DNA of 64,000 bases from the NCBI GenBank assembly GCA_023460515.1, contig JAEWPS010000038.1, positions 310,001 to 374,000 of the forward strand, written 5' to 3'. The translations under genes were made by a program, and so were the position numbers. Of this stretch, positions 37,676 through 46,583 are shown piece by piece. The stretch is from Bacillota bacterium. Lineage in GTDB: Bacteria; Bacillota; Clostridia; TANB77; CAG-465. The notes under the pieces are model-generated. The model was not told where the DNA came from and did not search any database. It worked only from the letters and a program-made list of their open reading frames with translations. Position 1 is the first letter of the stretch. Every line of letters begins with the position of its first letter.

Positions 37676-38857
37676 TTATTTATCCTCTAAAGCCTCTATT
37701 CCTGGCAATTTTTTACCTTCCATAAATTCTAGTGATGCTCCACCACCTGTAGAAACATGAGTCATTTTATCTTCTACACCAAATTCTTCTACAGCAGCTG
37801 CGCTATCTCCACCACCTATAATTGTTATAGCTTCTGAATTAGCTAAAGCCATAGCTATCTGCCTTGTACCATTTGAAAATTTTTCTATTTCAAATACACC
37901 AACTGGTCCATTCCATACTATAGTACCTGCTGTTTGTATTTCAGATTTAAATAGTTCAATAGTTTTTTCCCCAATATCTACACCCATTAATTCGTCTGGT
38001 ATATCAGTTGAAGATACTGTTTCAGCTATTGCATTTTCAGATATTTCATTAGCAGCAATATTATCTATAGGTAGTACAAATTTTACACCTTTTTCTGCTG
38101 CTTTTTTCATTATTTCAGCTGCTATTTCTAACTTATCATCTTCTACAAGAGATTTACCAATTTTGTGTCCCATAGATTTTTGAAAAGTATATGACATAGC
38201 TCCGCCAACTATAATAGTATCTACTTTATCTATTAAAGTCATTAAAACCGCTATTTTACTTGATACTTTAGCTCCACCTATTATTGCTACTAGTGGTCTT
38301 ATTGGGTTATTTATTCCATCATCTAGTGCTTTAATTTCTTTTTCAATTAGAAATCCACACACAGATGGTAAAAATCTAGTTACTCCTTCAGTTGAAGCAT
38401 GAGCTCTATGTGCAGTACCAAAAGCATCATTTACAAAAACTTGTGCTAGTGAAGCTAGTTCTTCTGCAAAATTCTGATCATTTTTTTCTTCTTCTTCATG
38501 ATTTCTTAAATTTTCTAATAATACTACATCTGAACTCTTCATTTTAGAAACTACTTCTTTAACTTCATCTCCAATGCAATCATTTAAGAACATTACATCT
38601 TTTTTTAATAATTCAGATAATCTGATAGCTACAGGTTTAAGAGATATATTCTGACCAGTTTTTCCAATATGTGAACAAAGTATAACCTTTGCTCCTGCAC
38701 AAATTAGATACTCTATAGTTTTTAGTGATTCTACTATTCTCTTATCACTTGTAATTATACTTTTTGTTTCTCTATCTAAAGGAACATTGAAGTCTACTCT
38801 TACTAAAACCTTTTTATTTTTAACCTCTATATCCCTAACTGTTTTTTTATTTAACAT
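37676..38857 (-). CDS. pgk: Phosphoglycerate kinase
   Basis: Makes ATP from 1,3-bisphosphoglycerate. The 393-residue bilobal enzyme has the N-terminal substrate loop RVDFNVPLD, the GGAKVSSKI segment, the nucleotide-binding GGGDSAAAVEEFG and the C-terminal STGGGASLEFMEGK. It lies about 90 bases downstream of gapA, with an intercistronic hairpin between them. Confidence 0.98.
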   Translation of the reverse strand: MLNKKTVRDIEVKNKKVLVRVDFNVPLDRETKSIITSDKRIVESLKTIEYLICAGAKVILCSHIGKTGQNISLKPVAIRLSELLKKDVMFLNDCIGDEVKEVVSKMKSSDVVLLENLRNHEEEEKNDQNFAEELASLAQVFVNDAFGTAHRAHASTEGVTRFLPSVCGFLIEKEIKALDDGINNPIRPLVAIIGGAKVSSKIAVLMTLIDKVDTIIVGGAMSYTFQKSMGHKIGKSLVEDDKLEIAAEIMKKAAEKGVKFVLPIDNIAANEISENAIAETVSSTDIPDELMGVDIGEKTIELFKSEIQTAGTIVWNGPVGVFEIEKFSNGTRQIAMALANSEAITIIGGGDSAAAVEEFGVEDKMTHVSTGGGASLEFMEGKKLPGIEALEDK

Positions 38858-38897
38858 AATAAATTCTCCTTTTTTAGATTTTAATATTATAGCAAAT

Positions 38898-38936
38898 ATA
38901 GCAAGGCCTTAAACAATTACTTCAAAACCTTGCTAT
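38898..38936 (-). other. Intercistronic hairpin between gapA and pgk
   Basis: ATAGCAAGG and CCTTGCTAT form a 9-bp perfect stem with a 21-base loop just after the gapA stop codon. No T run follows, so it is not a standard terminator. It could stabilise or delimit a processed gapA transcript, giving more gapA than downstream product. Confidence 0.6.
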
Positions 38937-38950
38937 ACATTTTAAGTATA

Positions 38951-39976
<1,026 letters not shown>

Positions 39977-39992
39977 TTAATTATATGACTAT

Positions 39993-40021
39993 ATTTTACA
40001 ACAAATAAAATATATTTGCAA
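39993..40021 (-). promoter_or_regulatory. Promoter of the glycolytic cluster
   Basis: TTGCAA (40021-40016), a 17-base spacer and TAAAAT (39998-39993) on the minus strand, about 30 bases upstream of the gapA start, which has ribosome site GGGAGGA. Confidence 0.65.
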
Positions 40022-40064
40022 CATAAAGTATAAAAAAAGTGAAAAAAGTATAAAAATTAGCAAA

Positions 40065-41256
40065 CTATTCCTGTAACTTATTTATACTACCAAAAGTGGC
40101 CTTTTCTGCGCCATATTTACTTCTTATACAATCTAAAACTTTAGTTACATTTTCTATTTTATTATTTTCTTTTTTACTTGTTTCTATACTAAAAATATCC
40201 ATTTGAAGTTCTTCTTTTGGGTTTATTAAATTGCCAACATTTACTGTTATTGCTCTTATTGGCTTATTTAAAATATAGTTTTCTTTTAATATCTGATCTG
40301 CAACTTTGAAAATATCTTGAAACAAATTAGTAGCTGCCACTTTTTTTTGTCTATTTGAAATTACAAATAGGCTATCTTTTATATTAAGTCCAACAACTGT
40401 ACACTTTAAATCTAAGTTTCTTAAGCTCGAAGAAACCTCATCACATAGTATTCTTACGTGATTTTCTAAATGATTTATATCTGTTAAATCTTCTTTAAAT
40501 GTAAGACCTTTGCTTACACTTTTAGGCATTTTAATTGTATTATAGTAAGTTACTTCATCATTATCTATTCCATTGGCATAGTTATGCACAGTTTCACCAA
40601 GTTTACCTAATAATTTAATTAATTTATTTTTATCATAATGCGCTAAATCCCCTATTGTATATATACCTTTTCTTTCTAAGATATTATTTGTAGCCTTACC
40701 TACAAATAATAACATACTAACAGGTAATGGATATATAATTTTTTTATAATTTTCTGGACTAAGCTCAGTAACAGCATCTGGCTTTTTCAAATCACTTCCG
40801 AAGTTTTGCAATGGATTTATTAAAGGAAACCCCAACGGATATTGTTAATCCTAACGTATTTTTAACGTCTTCTTTTATTAAATTAGCTATAGTTAAACTA
40901 TCCCCAAATAATTTTGTACTTTCAGTAACATCTAAAAATGATTCATCTATCCCAAATGGTTCAACCTTATCTGTATACTTTAAATATATATTATTTACTA
41001 GTATTGAATACTTTTCATAATCTGAATGATTAGATTTTACTAAAACTAAATTTTTACATTTCTTTTGTGCTGAATATATTGTCTCAGCTGTAACAATACC
41101 ATACTTTTTAGCTAGTTCATTCTTAGCTAGTATAATTCCATGTCTTAACGCGGGATCTCCACAAACAGCCATTGGTACGTCCTTTAATTTAGGATTTTTT
41201 AAGCATTCAACTGAAGCAAAGAAACCATTCAAATCACAATGTAGTATATTTCTCAT
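40065..41256 (-). CDS. dinB: DNA polymerase IV (Y family) with a +1 frameshift
   Basis: A translesion polymerase split over two frames. The first frame (41256-40792) has the palm with D8 (HCDLNGFFASVE) and D104/E105 (GIDESFLDV) and reads to AKLRK-stop. The second (open from 40835 to 40065) continues GSDLKKPDAVTEL, the little finger and thumb. Family consensus AKLGSDLKKP is restored exactly by skipping one base, the C at 40800: CTT-(C)-GGA. The joined product would be 396 residues, a normal length. The zero-frame codon at the shift is CGG. It may be a pseudogene, a sequencing error, or a shifted gene. An SOS-like promoter precedes it. Confidence 0.85.
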
Positions 41257-41279
41257 TTATATCACTGCCTTACATTCAC

Positions 41280-41308
41280 ATTATACCAAACAATAGTTCT
41301 TTTGTCAA
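41280..41308 (-). promoter_or_regulatory. Promoter of dinB with SOS-box-like spacer
   Basis: Consensus TTGACA (41308-41303), a 17-base spacer and TATAAT (41285-41280). The spacer contains GAACTATTGTTT (41299-41288), which keeps the GAAC-N4-GTTY core of Gram-positive LexA boxes, though the middle bases fit poorly. Repression by LexA is likely for a dinB gene. Confidence 0.6.
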
Positions 41309-41312
41309 GAAA

Positions 41313-41341
41313 AAGGTATTACAAATTTCTTGTAATACCTT
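41313..41341 (-). terminator. Terminator of the radical SAM/methyltransferase/Lgt-like operon
   Basis: AAGGTATTACAA pairs with TTGTAATACCTT, a 12-bp perfect stem with a 5-base loop, followed by TTTTTC on the minus strand, 15 bases after the last gene of the operon. Confidence 0.88.
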
Positions 41342-41356
41342 TAAATATCTCATTAA

Positions 41357-41710
41357 TTAAAACATTAATCTTAATGACCGAAAGGATACGGTAGATACTA
41401 AACCCATGCATATTCCAAAACCTATCAATGCAACTAAATATATAATAATATATATTTTAACCATTACATAAAATACTTTAATTAATTCACCTTTCACTCC
41501 ACCAAATTTAAGGATTGCAGCTAATATAATCATTACAATAGTTAAAATTACATATGCAACTGGTGAAATAATAAGTATCAATATATTTGCTGCTATTAAC
41601 AAAATTGCAAATCCTATTGCATTCGAAAATTTATACTCTCCTTCTTTCATTATTATTAAAACTATTGATACAATAAACAAACATAGTAATAATATAAATA
41701 TAAATTCCAT
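41357..41710 (-). CDS. Small unrecognised membrane protein
   Basis: A 117-residue, almost wholly hydrophobic protein with three or four membrane helices; family not recognised. It shares its first base with the last base of the Lgt-like gene, so it belongs to the same operon. An in-frame CGG codon lies six codons before the stop (TTT CGG TCA); a +1 slip there would end the protein two residues later. Its role is unknown. Confidence 0.7.
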   Translation of the reverse strand: MEFIFILLLCLFIVSIVLIIMKEGEYKFSNAIGFAILLIAANILILIISPVAYVILTIVMIILAAILKFGGVKGELIKVFYVMVKIYIIIYLVALIGFGICMGLVSTVSFRSLRLMF

Positions 41711-42501
41711 TATTTTTCCTCCTTCATTTCTCTAAATAACATAAATATTATACCAATCAAGCATATTATTTGATATATACTCAAGAAAAGTATATTCTTC
41801 TCGGTTGCTCTTACAAATTCGATTATAAATCTAAATACAAAATAATATATAACTAAATTAGAAAATAGTTCTCCATCTTTTAAGTCTTTCTTTTTATATT
41901 TTTTTAATATTAAATATACAAATAAAATTATACAAAAAATCGCTTCATATAGTTGTGTTGGAATTCTTAGACCATCTCCAAAATTTATTCCTAATAAATT
42001 AGTTTTAATACCATAACAACATCCAGATAAAAAGCATCCTATCCTCCCTATTCCCATTCCAAGTGCCACCGATGGTGCTATATTGTTGCCAAATCTCATA
42101 CCTTTTATATTGTTTATTTTTTTATATATTCTAATAGCTATATATCCACCTACAAGTCCACCTACTATAGATTTTCCGGATAGTAAGAATAATTTTAAAT
42201 TATTCACATTGTCTAATATTTTATCTATATTTTCTATAATAACTGGTATTTTAGAACCTATGAATCCACCAAGTAAAGCCATTATAACAATATCTATTGT
42301 ATATTTATTTTTACTTTTGACTAACTCTTTATTATTATCCGTTTCTTTTTGATCATTCATTTTTTTATCAATTATAGATAATATTAAATAACTAACAATA
42401 CCCAATATTACAGATAATGATACTAATATTGTATATGTAGAAACACCATTTATATTAGTTAATATACCCCACCCTTTGGGTACATAATGATTATCTAACA
42501 T
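41710..42501 (-). CDS. Prolipoprotein diacylglyceryl transferase paralogue (Lgt family)
   Basis: A 263-residue multi-pass membrane protein of the Lgt family. The core GMGIGRIGCFLSGCCYG matches the family signature in its variant with a CC pair, and a later RIPTQLYEAIF and FRFIIEFVRA match the C-terminal Lgt segments. Canonical Lgt moves diacylglycerol from phosphatidylglycerol to lipoproteins; CC-type paralogues are common in clostridia and their substrates are not established. Its operon context with radical SAM and methyltransferase genes suggests action on a membrane lipid. It overlaps the DUF4395-like gene by 11 bases. Confidence 0.82.
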   Translation of the reverse strand: MLDNHYVPKGWGILTNINGVSTYTILVSLSVILGIVSYLILSIIDKKMNDQKETDNNKELVKSKNKYTIDIVIMALLGGFIGSKIPVIIENIDKILDNVNNLKLFLLSGKSIVGGLVGGYIAIRIYKKINNIKGMRFGNNIAPSVALGMGIGRIGCFLSGCCYGIKTNLLGINFGDGLRIPTQLYEAIFCIILFVYLILKKYKKKDLKDGELFSNLVIYYFVFRFIIEFVRATEKNILFLSIYQIICLIGIIFMLFREMKEEK

Positions 42502-42949
42502 TACATTTACCGCCTCTTATTTTTTTTCCTAAATTACAGCAATTCTTACCTAGTACGATACATTCGAAAAGTTTTTGCGCAGAGCAATAACCAAACGCTG
42601 CTATTGTTTGAAGAATTATCATTATCCATGTAATTATCCAACCAATTATTTCTATTTTAAATATATAGAAAAACATTAATGCTAATGCTGTAACTATACT
42701 TCCAAAAAAATGTGCGAACCTTATACTTTGTACATTAACAACTTCCAATTTCTTTTTATTAATTAAAGCATCACCTAAAAGTACTAAAGGTGCCCTTGAT
42801 ACTCCTAATATTCCAGATGAAAGCATAATAATAAATGGAATTAAAAGAAGTATATTAACTCTTGTTATTCCTATAATCCAAAACATTATAGCTATACTAA
42901 ACCTGCAAAATGCAACTGAAGCTTTATTTACATTTACCATCTTATTCAT
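42491..42949 (-). CDS. DUF4395-like membrane protein
   Basis: A 152-residue protein with about four membrane helices that begins VNKASVAFCRFSIAI, resembling DUF4395 proteins, and ends in a cysteine-containing tail (CSAQKLFECIVLGKNCC). Function of the family is unknown to me. It is third in the five-gene operon, 9 bases after the methyltransferase-like gene and overlapping the Lgt-like gene. Cysteines near the C terminus could bind metal or carry thiols. Confidence 0.68.
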   Translation of the reverse strand: MNKMVNVNKASVAFCRFSIAIMFWIIGITRVNILLLIPFIIMLSSGILGVSRAPLVLLGDALINKKKLEVVNVQSIRFAHFFGSIVTALALMFFYIFKIEIIGWIITWIMIILQTIAAFGYCSAQKLFECIVLGKNCCNLGKKIRGGKCNVR

Positions 42950-42958
42950 AACGCATTC

Positions 42959-43606
42959 CTACTTTCTCTTTTTAAACTTAGGAAAAAACATCCCTACTTT
43001 TTTTTTGTATTCTATATACTCCCTTTTAAATGTTTTCTCCAGCTGAGTTTCTTCTTGCATTGCTCTATAATACATAAATGGAATAAATATAAATGTATTA
43101 AGTATAATCACCAAGATGTTTTGATACATCACCCCTACTCCATATAGCATCCATATAATTGATGCATATAGTGGATGTCTAACATACTTATATACTCCTG
43201 TATCTATTAATTTGTGGTTTGAATATATTACTACATTGTTACCCCAATTTCCACCTAAACATTTTCTACCATATAAATTTATAAATACTCCAAAGGTGTA
43301 TACTAACATTGCTATAATTTTAAAAAAATCCATATAGCTATTTGCTTCTAAACTACCTATTCGTAGTAATACAACTAAACTGCAAATCACGAAAAAAAAT
43401 GTCATACTAAATGTCTCTACTATTGACTTAACTTTTTTCGTTACTATATCTTTTTGCTTTTCTGCATCTTTAAAGTTATTATATACTCTTAAATATATAA
43501 CTACTATTCCAAGTGATACTACAAAATCAAATATTAGTTCTAAAACCCCAAACTTATCTATATATGTAGCAAGTACACTTTTATACATTTCTATTATATT
43601 ATTCAT
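42959..43606 (-). CDS. ICMT/PEMT-like membrane methyltransferase
   Basis: A 215-residue membrane protein with about five helices and the isoprenylcysteine carboxyl methyltransferase-like C-terminal signature: GNWGNNVVI, then GVYKYVRHPLYAS and a terminal EETQLEKTFKREY. In this family the RHP and EE motifs bind S-adenosylmethionine and sit at the membrane face. Bacterial members methylate lipids or isoprenoid-like substrates. It begins at the base next to the radical SAM stop codon, which points to joint function. Confidence 0.85.
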   Translation of the reverse strand: MNNIIEMYKSVLATYIDKFGVLELIFDFVVSLGIVVIYLRVYNNFKDAEKQKDIVTKKVKSIVETFSMTFFFVICSLVVLLRIGSLEANSYMDFFKIIAMLVYTFGVFINLYGRKCLGGNWGNNVVIYSNHKLIDTGVYKYVRHPLYASIIWMLYGVGVMYQNILVIILNTFIFIPFMYYRAMQEETQLEKTFKREYIEYKKKVGMFFPKFKKRK

Positions 43607-44974
43607 CTAGTTTTGCTCCCTATATATTATGTTATATGATGAAAATGGTATTTTTTTAAAATCCGGTGTTATTATATGAACACATTCCTTTTGCATAGAT
43701 TTGGTATCAAAGTTATATTTATCTATAAATGAAGAAATACTAATTCTAAATGTATTATCATTTATATATTCCACCCTTTTGTCCATATCCCATTTCAAGA
43801 AATCTTTTGGCACAAATTTTTTAAAATCCTTTAAAAAATTTAATACATTGCAACAACCATTACTGAATATAACATCTTTTCCTTCTCTTAATGTATCTTC
43901 TATCTTAAATACAAAAGTATTATTTATATACGGTAAATATTTCTCTACTATTTCTCCTCTTGTTATAGGAATAAACTTCCCTTTATTTTTATATAAATAT
44001 GTAAGAGCCACTCTTTCAGCATTACAAGGAAGTGGCATAAACTCTTCTTTTCTAAGCATTTTTTTAGTTTGCTCTTCTATTTTATTTATAACATCAGTTA
44101 ACGTTGATCTATTTTCTCTACTTAATGTATTACCTTCTTTTCTACCAAAATATGCTACCGGTTGTATATTCACTCCTCTTATACATTTACTATCTAATGC
44201 ATAAGATATAACCTGTCCAATTTCATTATCATTAATTCCATTTTCAACTGTCATAACTAAAGTTGTAGGTATATTATACTTATTAAGTAGGTCTATACAT
44301 TTTTGCTTTAATTCAAAATTACTATTGTTTCTTATTTTAACATATGTATCTGTATTAAAAGTATCAAATTGTAAGTATATTTCGAAATTACCTACTAATT
44401 TAGACAATTCATAAACAAATTCTTCATCCTCTGCTATTCTTATACCATTTGTATTAAGCATTACATGTTTAAATCTCTTCTTTCCTTCTTTAATTATATC
44501 TAATATATCTTTATGTAATGTTGGTTCTCCTCCACTTATTTGTAAAACTTCTGCATTTCCTGATTCTGTTTGTTCTACAAAATCCATCATATCTATTATC
44601 TTAGATAATTCCAAATCTACTCCTTTACCAGAGTTTGCATAACAAGTATGACAATTCATATTACATTTATTAGTTACTTCAATCAACGATATACAACTAT
44701 GTTGATCATGCATTTCACATAATCCACAATCATATGGACACCCTTTTACAACTTTTGTTTGTATCTCACATTTAGTTCCTGGTTTATCAAATTTTCTTTT
44801 ATTTGTGTAGTACCTTATATCATGTTCTAATAGTTCTTTTTGCTCTCCATGATTAGTGCAATACTTCAATAAGTATATTTTATCATTATTAAATATAACT
44901 TTAGCAGGTATTATTTTTAAACATTCATTACATAAACTATTTGTATATTCGTGATATATATATTCTCTATTCAT
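43607..44974 (-). CDS. COG1964-type radical SAM protein (MJ0619/Tes-like)
   Basis: A 455-residue radical SAM enzyme. Before the core lies a metal-binding region with C15/C18, C39/H42 (LCNECLKIIPAKVIF, KYCTNHG) and a second cluster-like set C79, C83, C86, C94 (GCPYDCGLCEMHDQHSC); the SAM cluster is C104, C108, C111 (TNKCNMNCHTCYA). This layout is that of COG1964, which includes archaeal MJ0619 (pterin methylation) and tetraether synthase Tes. Its substrate here is unknown; neighbours encoding lipid-type enzymes make a lipid substrate plausible. First gene of its operon. Confidence 0.83.
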   Translation of the reverse strand: MNREYIYHEYTNSLCNECLKIIPAKVIFNNDKIYLLKYCTNHGEQKELLEHDIRYYTNKRKFDKPGTKCEIQTKVVKGCPYDCGLCEMHDQHSCISLIEVTNKCNMNCHTCYANSGKGVDLELSKIIDMMDFVEQTESGNAEVLQISGGEPTLHKDILDIIKEGKKRFKHVMLNTNGIRIAEDEEFVYELSKLVGNFEIYLQFDTFNTDTYVKIRNNSNFELKQKCIDLLNKYNIPTTLVMTVENGINDNEIGQVISYALDSKCIRGVNIQPVAYFGRKEGNTLSRENRSTLTDVINKIEEQTKKMLRKEEFMPLPCNAERVALTYLYKNKGKFIPITRGEIVEKYLPYINNTFVFKIEDTLREGKDVIFSNGCCNVLNFLKDFKKFVPKDFLKWDMDKRVEYINDNTFRISISSFIDKYNFDTKSMQKECVHIITPDFKKIPFSSYNIIYREQN

Positions 44975-45020
44975 CTTTTTGCCCCTTACTTAATCTATTA
45001 TAAATTGACTTATTAACTTG

Positions 45021-45049
45021 ATTTTACTATATATAGATTATTTTGTCAA
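45021..45049 (-). promoter_or_regulatory. Promoter of the radical SAM/Lgt-like operon
   Basis: TTGACA (45049-45044), a 17-base spacer and TAAAAT (45026-45021) on the minus strand, about 45 bases before the radical SAM start codon. Confidence 0.78.
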
Positions 45050-45092
45050 TATATGTCATACAATTTAATTAACATATTCAATTTTAAATAAA

Positions 45093-45126
45093 AATAAACC
45101 CACCAAATATATTATTTGATGAGTTA
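45093..45126 (-). terminator. Terminator of the 66-residue gene
   Basis: On the minus strand AACTCATCAAATA pairs with TATTTGGTGGGTT through G-U pairs, followed by TATTTTTATTT. It separates the small gene from the radical SAM operon. Confidence 0.75.
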
Positions 45127-45151
45127 AAGATTTTATTTGTTTATTGTTTTT

Positions 45152-45352
45152 TTATTGCTTCCGTTTCATAGAGATTTTTGCGCTAGCTGTAGTGTCAGTA
45201 ATTTTTCTTTCAATGTTTGTTATATCCCACACACTAGCATGAAGTTCAACAACTGCATTTATCTTAAATTCAAGATGATCTTCAAGTGCCTTTTTATTAG
45301 CATAATCTTTTAAATTGTATACAGGTGTATCAAAAACATTATTATTTTCCAT
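45152..45352 (-). CDS. Small unrecognised protein with structured leader
   Basis: A 66-residue soluble protein, family unknown, with an acidic middle and a basic tail (KISMKRKQ). A consensus promoter, an 80-base structured leader, a GGAGG site 8 bases before the ATG and a terminator all support expression. An in-frame CGG is the third codon from the end; a +1 slip there would extend the protein by about nine residues beyond it. Function unknown. Confidence 0.68.
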   Translation of the reverse strand: MENNNVFDTPVYNLKDYANKKALEDHLEFKINAVVELHASVWDITNIERKITDTTASAKISMKRKQ

Positions 45353-45360
45353 AATATTAT

Positions 45361-45430
45361 CCTCCTCTAAAATAAATTTTGGAGGCTTATGCCTCCGAAA
45401 TTTCGGATAGCATAAAATTTACTATCTAAT
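45361..45430 (-). promoter_or_regulatory. Structured leader of the 66-residue gene
   Basis: After the -10 the transcript carries AGATAG-CTATC, CCGAAATTTCGG and GGAGGC-ATAA-GCCTCC (45396-45381), then the ribosome site GGAGG (45365-45361). The CCTCC arm could pair with either its own GGAGG partner or the ribosome site, giving two exclusive structures. No known riboswitch class was recognised. Confidence 0.5.
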
Positions 45431-45433
45431 TAA

Positions 45434-45462
45434 TTATACCATATTATGTAAACAAAATCAAT
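45434..45462 (-). promoter_or_regulatory. Promoter of the 66-residue gene
   Basis: TTGATT, a 17-base spacer and TATAAT on the minus strand. The -35 overlaps the 3' arm of the upstream gene's terminator. Confidence 0.65.
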
Positions 45463-45493
45463 AGTTTAGTGCTATTAAACTATTGATTTTGTT
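45453..45493 (-). terminator. Terminator of the coiled-coil gene
   Basis: ACAAAATCAATAGTTTA with TAAACTATTGATTTTGT gives a near-perfect 17-bp stem right after the stop codon, followed by T residues on the minus strand. Confidence 0.88.
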
Positions 45494-45495
45494 AA

Positions 45496-46494
45496 TTATT
45501 TTGCTCTATCGTCTATTTCAACCCTTCTTGTAGTGTTAACTGTTATTTCAGTTACATCAGTAACTACAGATTGTTTTAACTCGTCCCTTATTCCATTTCT
45601 TTCACTTGTATCCACTTTTTCTTTATTAGAGGACTCAACTAATTGTTTAGTTTTATTTCCTTTAAACCTTGATGCTATTTTTTGACCTAAGCTTTTCCAA
45701 AAACCTTTATTTTCAAGCTCATTAATTTTTGTATTTTTTGCTTTATTATCTTTTATTAATTCATCATTTTCAATTTGTTTTATTTCGTTTGACTCTCTTA
45801 TACTTTTATTTTCCTCTTTTAACTGTGAAATTTCAGCTTTTTGACTTTTAACTTCCTTTGACATTCTTTCAACTTCAGACTTGTATCTTTTTATTTCATC
45901 GTTTAAATTTTTAACTGGTTGAAGTTTTCCAAAATCTCCATCATATTCTAACTCCTCAAGTGCATCTATAACACTTTTAGGATCTTTATCATTAGAAGAT
46001 TTATATAAAAGCATTTTAATAGCTATTTCATCAACTTGTTTAGAAAGTGATGAATTATTACTAGCTCTTGAATAACTTTCCTCTGCTTTTAAAATATCAT
46101 TAGTATAATCTATACCACTAGTATTATGATGTATAGAATTGTAATTTAAATTTTCAATTACTTGTTTTTTTGATTCAATATCTTTTTGAATATCCACTTT
46201 TGTTTTTAAATATTTATCTACTTCTTTTTCATCAATATTTAATCCTTTTTCATTTATAGCATTCAAAATTCCTTCTTTATCTTTATTTGAAAATACTTTT
46301 GCCACTGATTGTTTTATATCTCCTAAAGAAGAAAGTAATTCTTTTTTCTTCTCATATGTTTTTTTACTTTCCTCATAAATATTTTTATCTTTTAAATATT
46401 TATCCCATTCTTGACTTTCTTCAAAAAGTGGCCTTACAGAATCAGGTTTTATTGGTTCTATTGGTTCCTTAAGATCTTCTAATTTAGTTATCAT
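45496..46494 (-). CDS. Unrecognised coiled-coil protein
   Basis: A 332-residue soluble protein with strongly helical, Lys/Glu-rich sequence. Residues about 200-265 form a clear heptad coiled coil (SEVERMSKEVKSQKAEISQL), and a short basic segment follows (SLGQKIASRFKGNK). No family recognised. I choose the ATG at 46494, 8 bases after GGAG; an in-frame GTG at 46503 overlaps the ribosome site. Monocistronic, with its own terminator. Confidence 0.75.
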   Translation of the reverse strand: MITKLEDLKEPIEPIKPDSVRPLFEESQEWDKYLKDKNIYEESKKTYEKKKELLSSLGDIKQSVAKVFSNKDKEGILNAINEKGLNIDEKEVDKYLKTKVDIQKDIESKKQVIENLNYNSIHHNTSGIDYTNDILKAEESYSRASNNSSLSKQVDEIAIKMLLYKSSNDKDPKSVIDALEELEYDGDFGKLQPVKNLNDEIKRYKSEVERMSKEVKSQKAEISQLKEENKSIRESNEIKQIENDELIKDNKAKNTKINELENKGFWKSLGQKIASRFKGNKTKQLVESSNKEKVDTSERNGIRDELKQSVVTDVTEITVNTTRRVEIDDRAK

Positions 46495-46583
46495 TTGAAT
46501 CACTCCTATACAATACTAACTTTTTCCAATTTTTGCTTTTTTTCATTATATCATAAGTTGAAATTTTTTTCAATCATATAATA

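Noticed and set aside
43701..44204. Plus-strand open frame of 167 residues
   Set aside because: Antisense to the COG1964 radical SAM gene, whose cysteine motifs are clearly real; no promoter or ribosome site.
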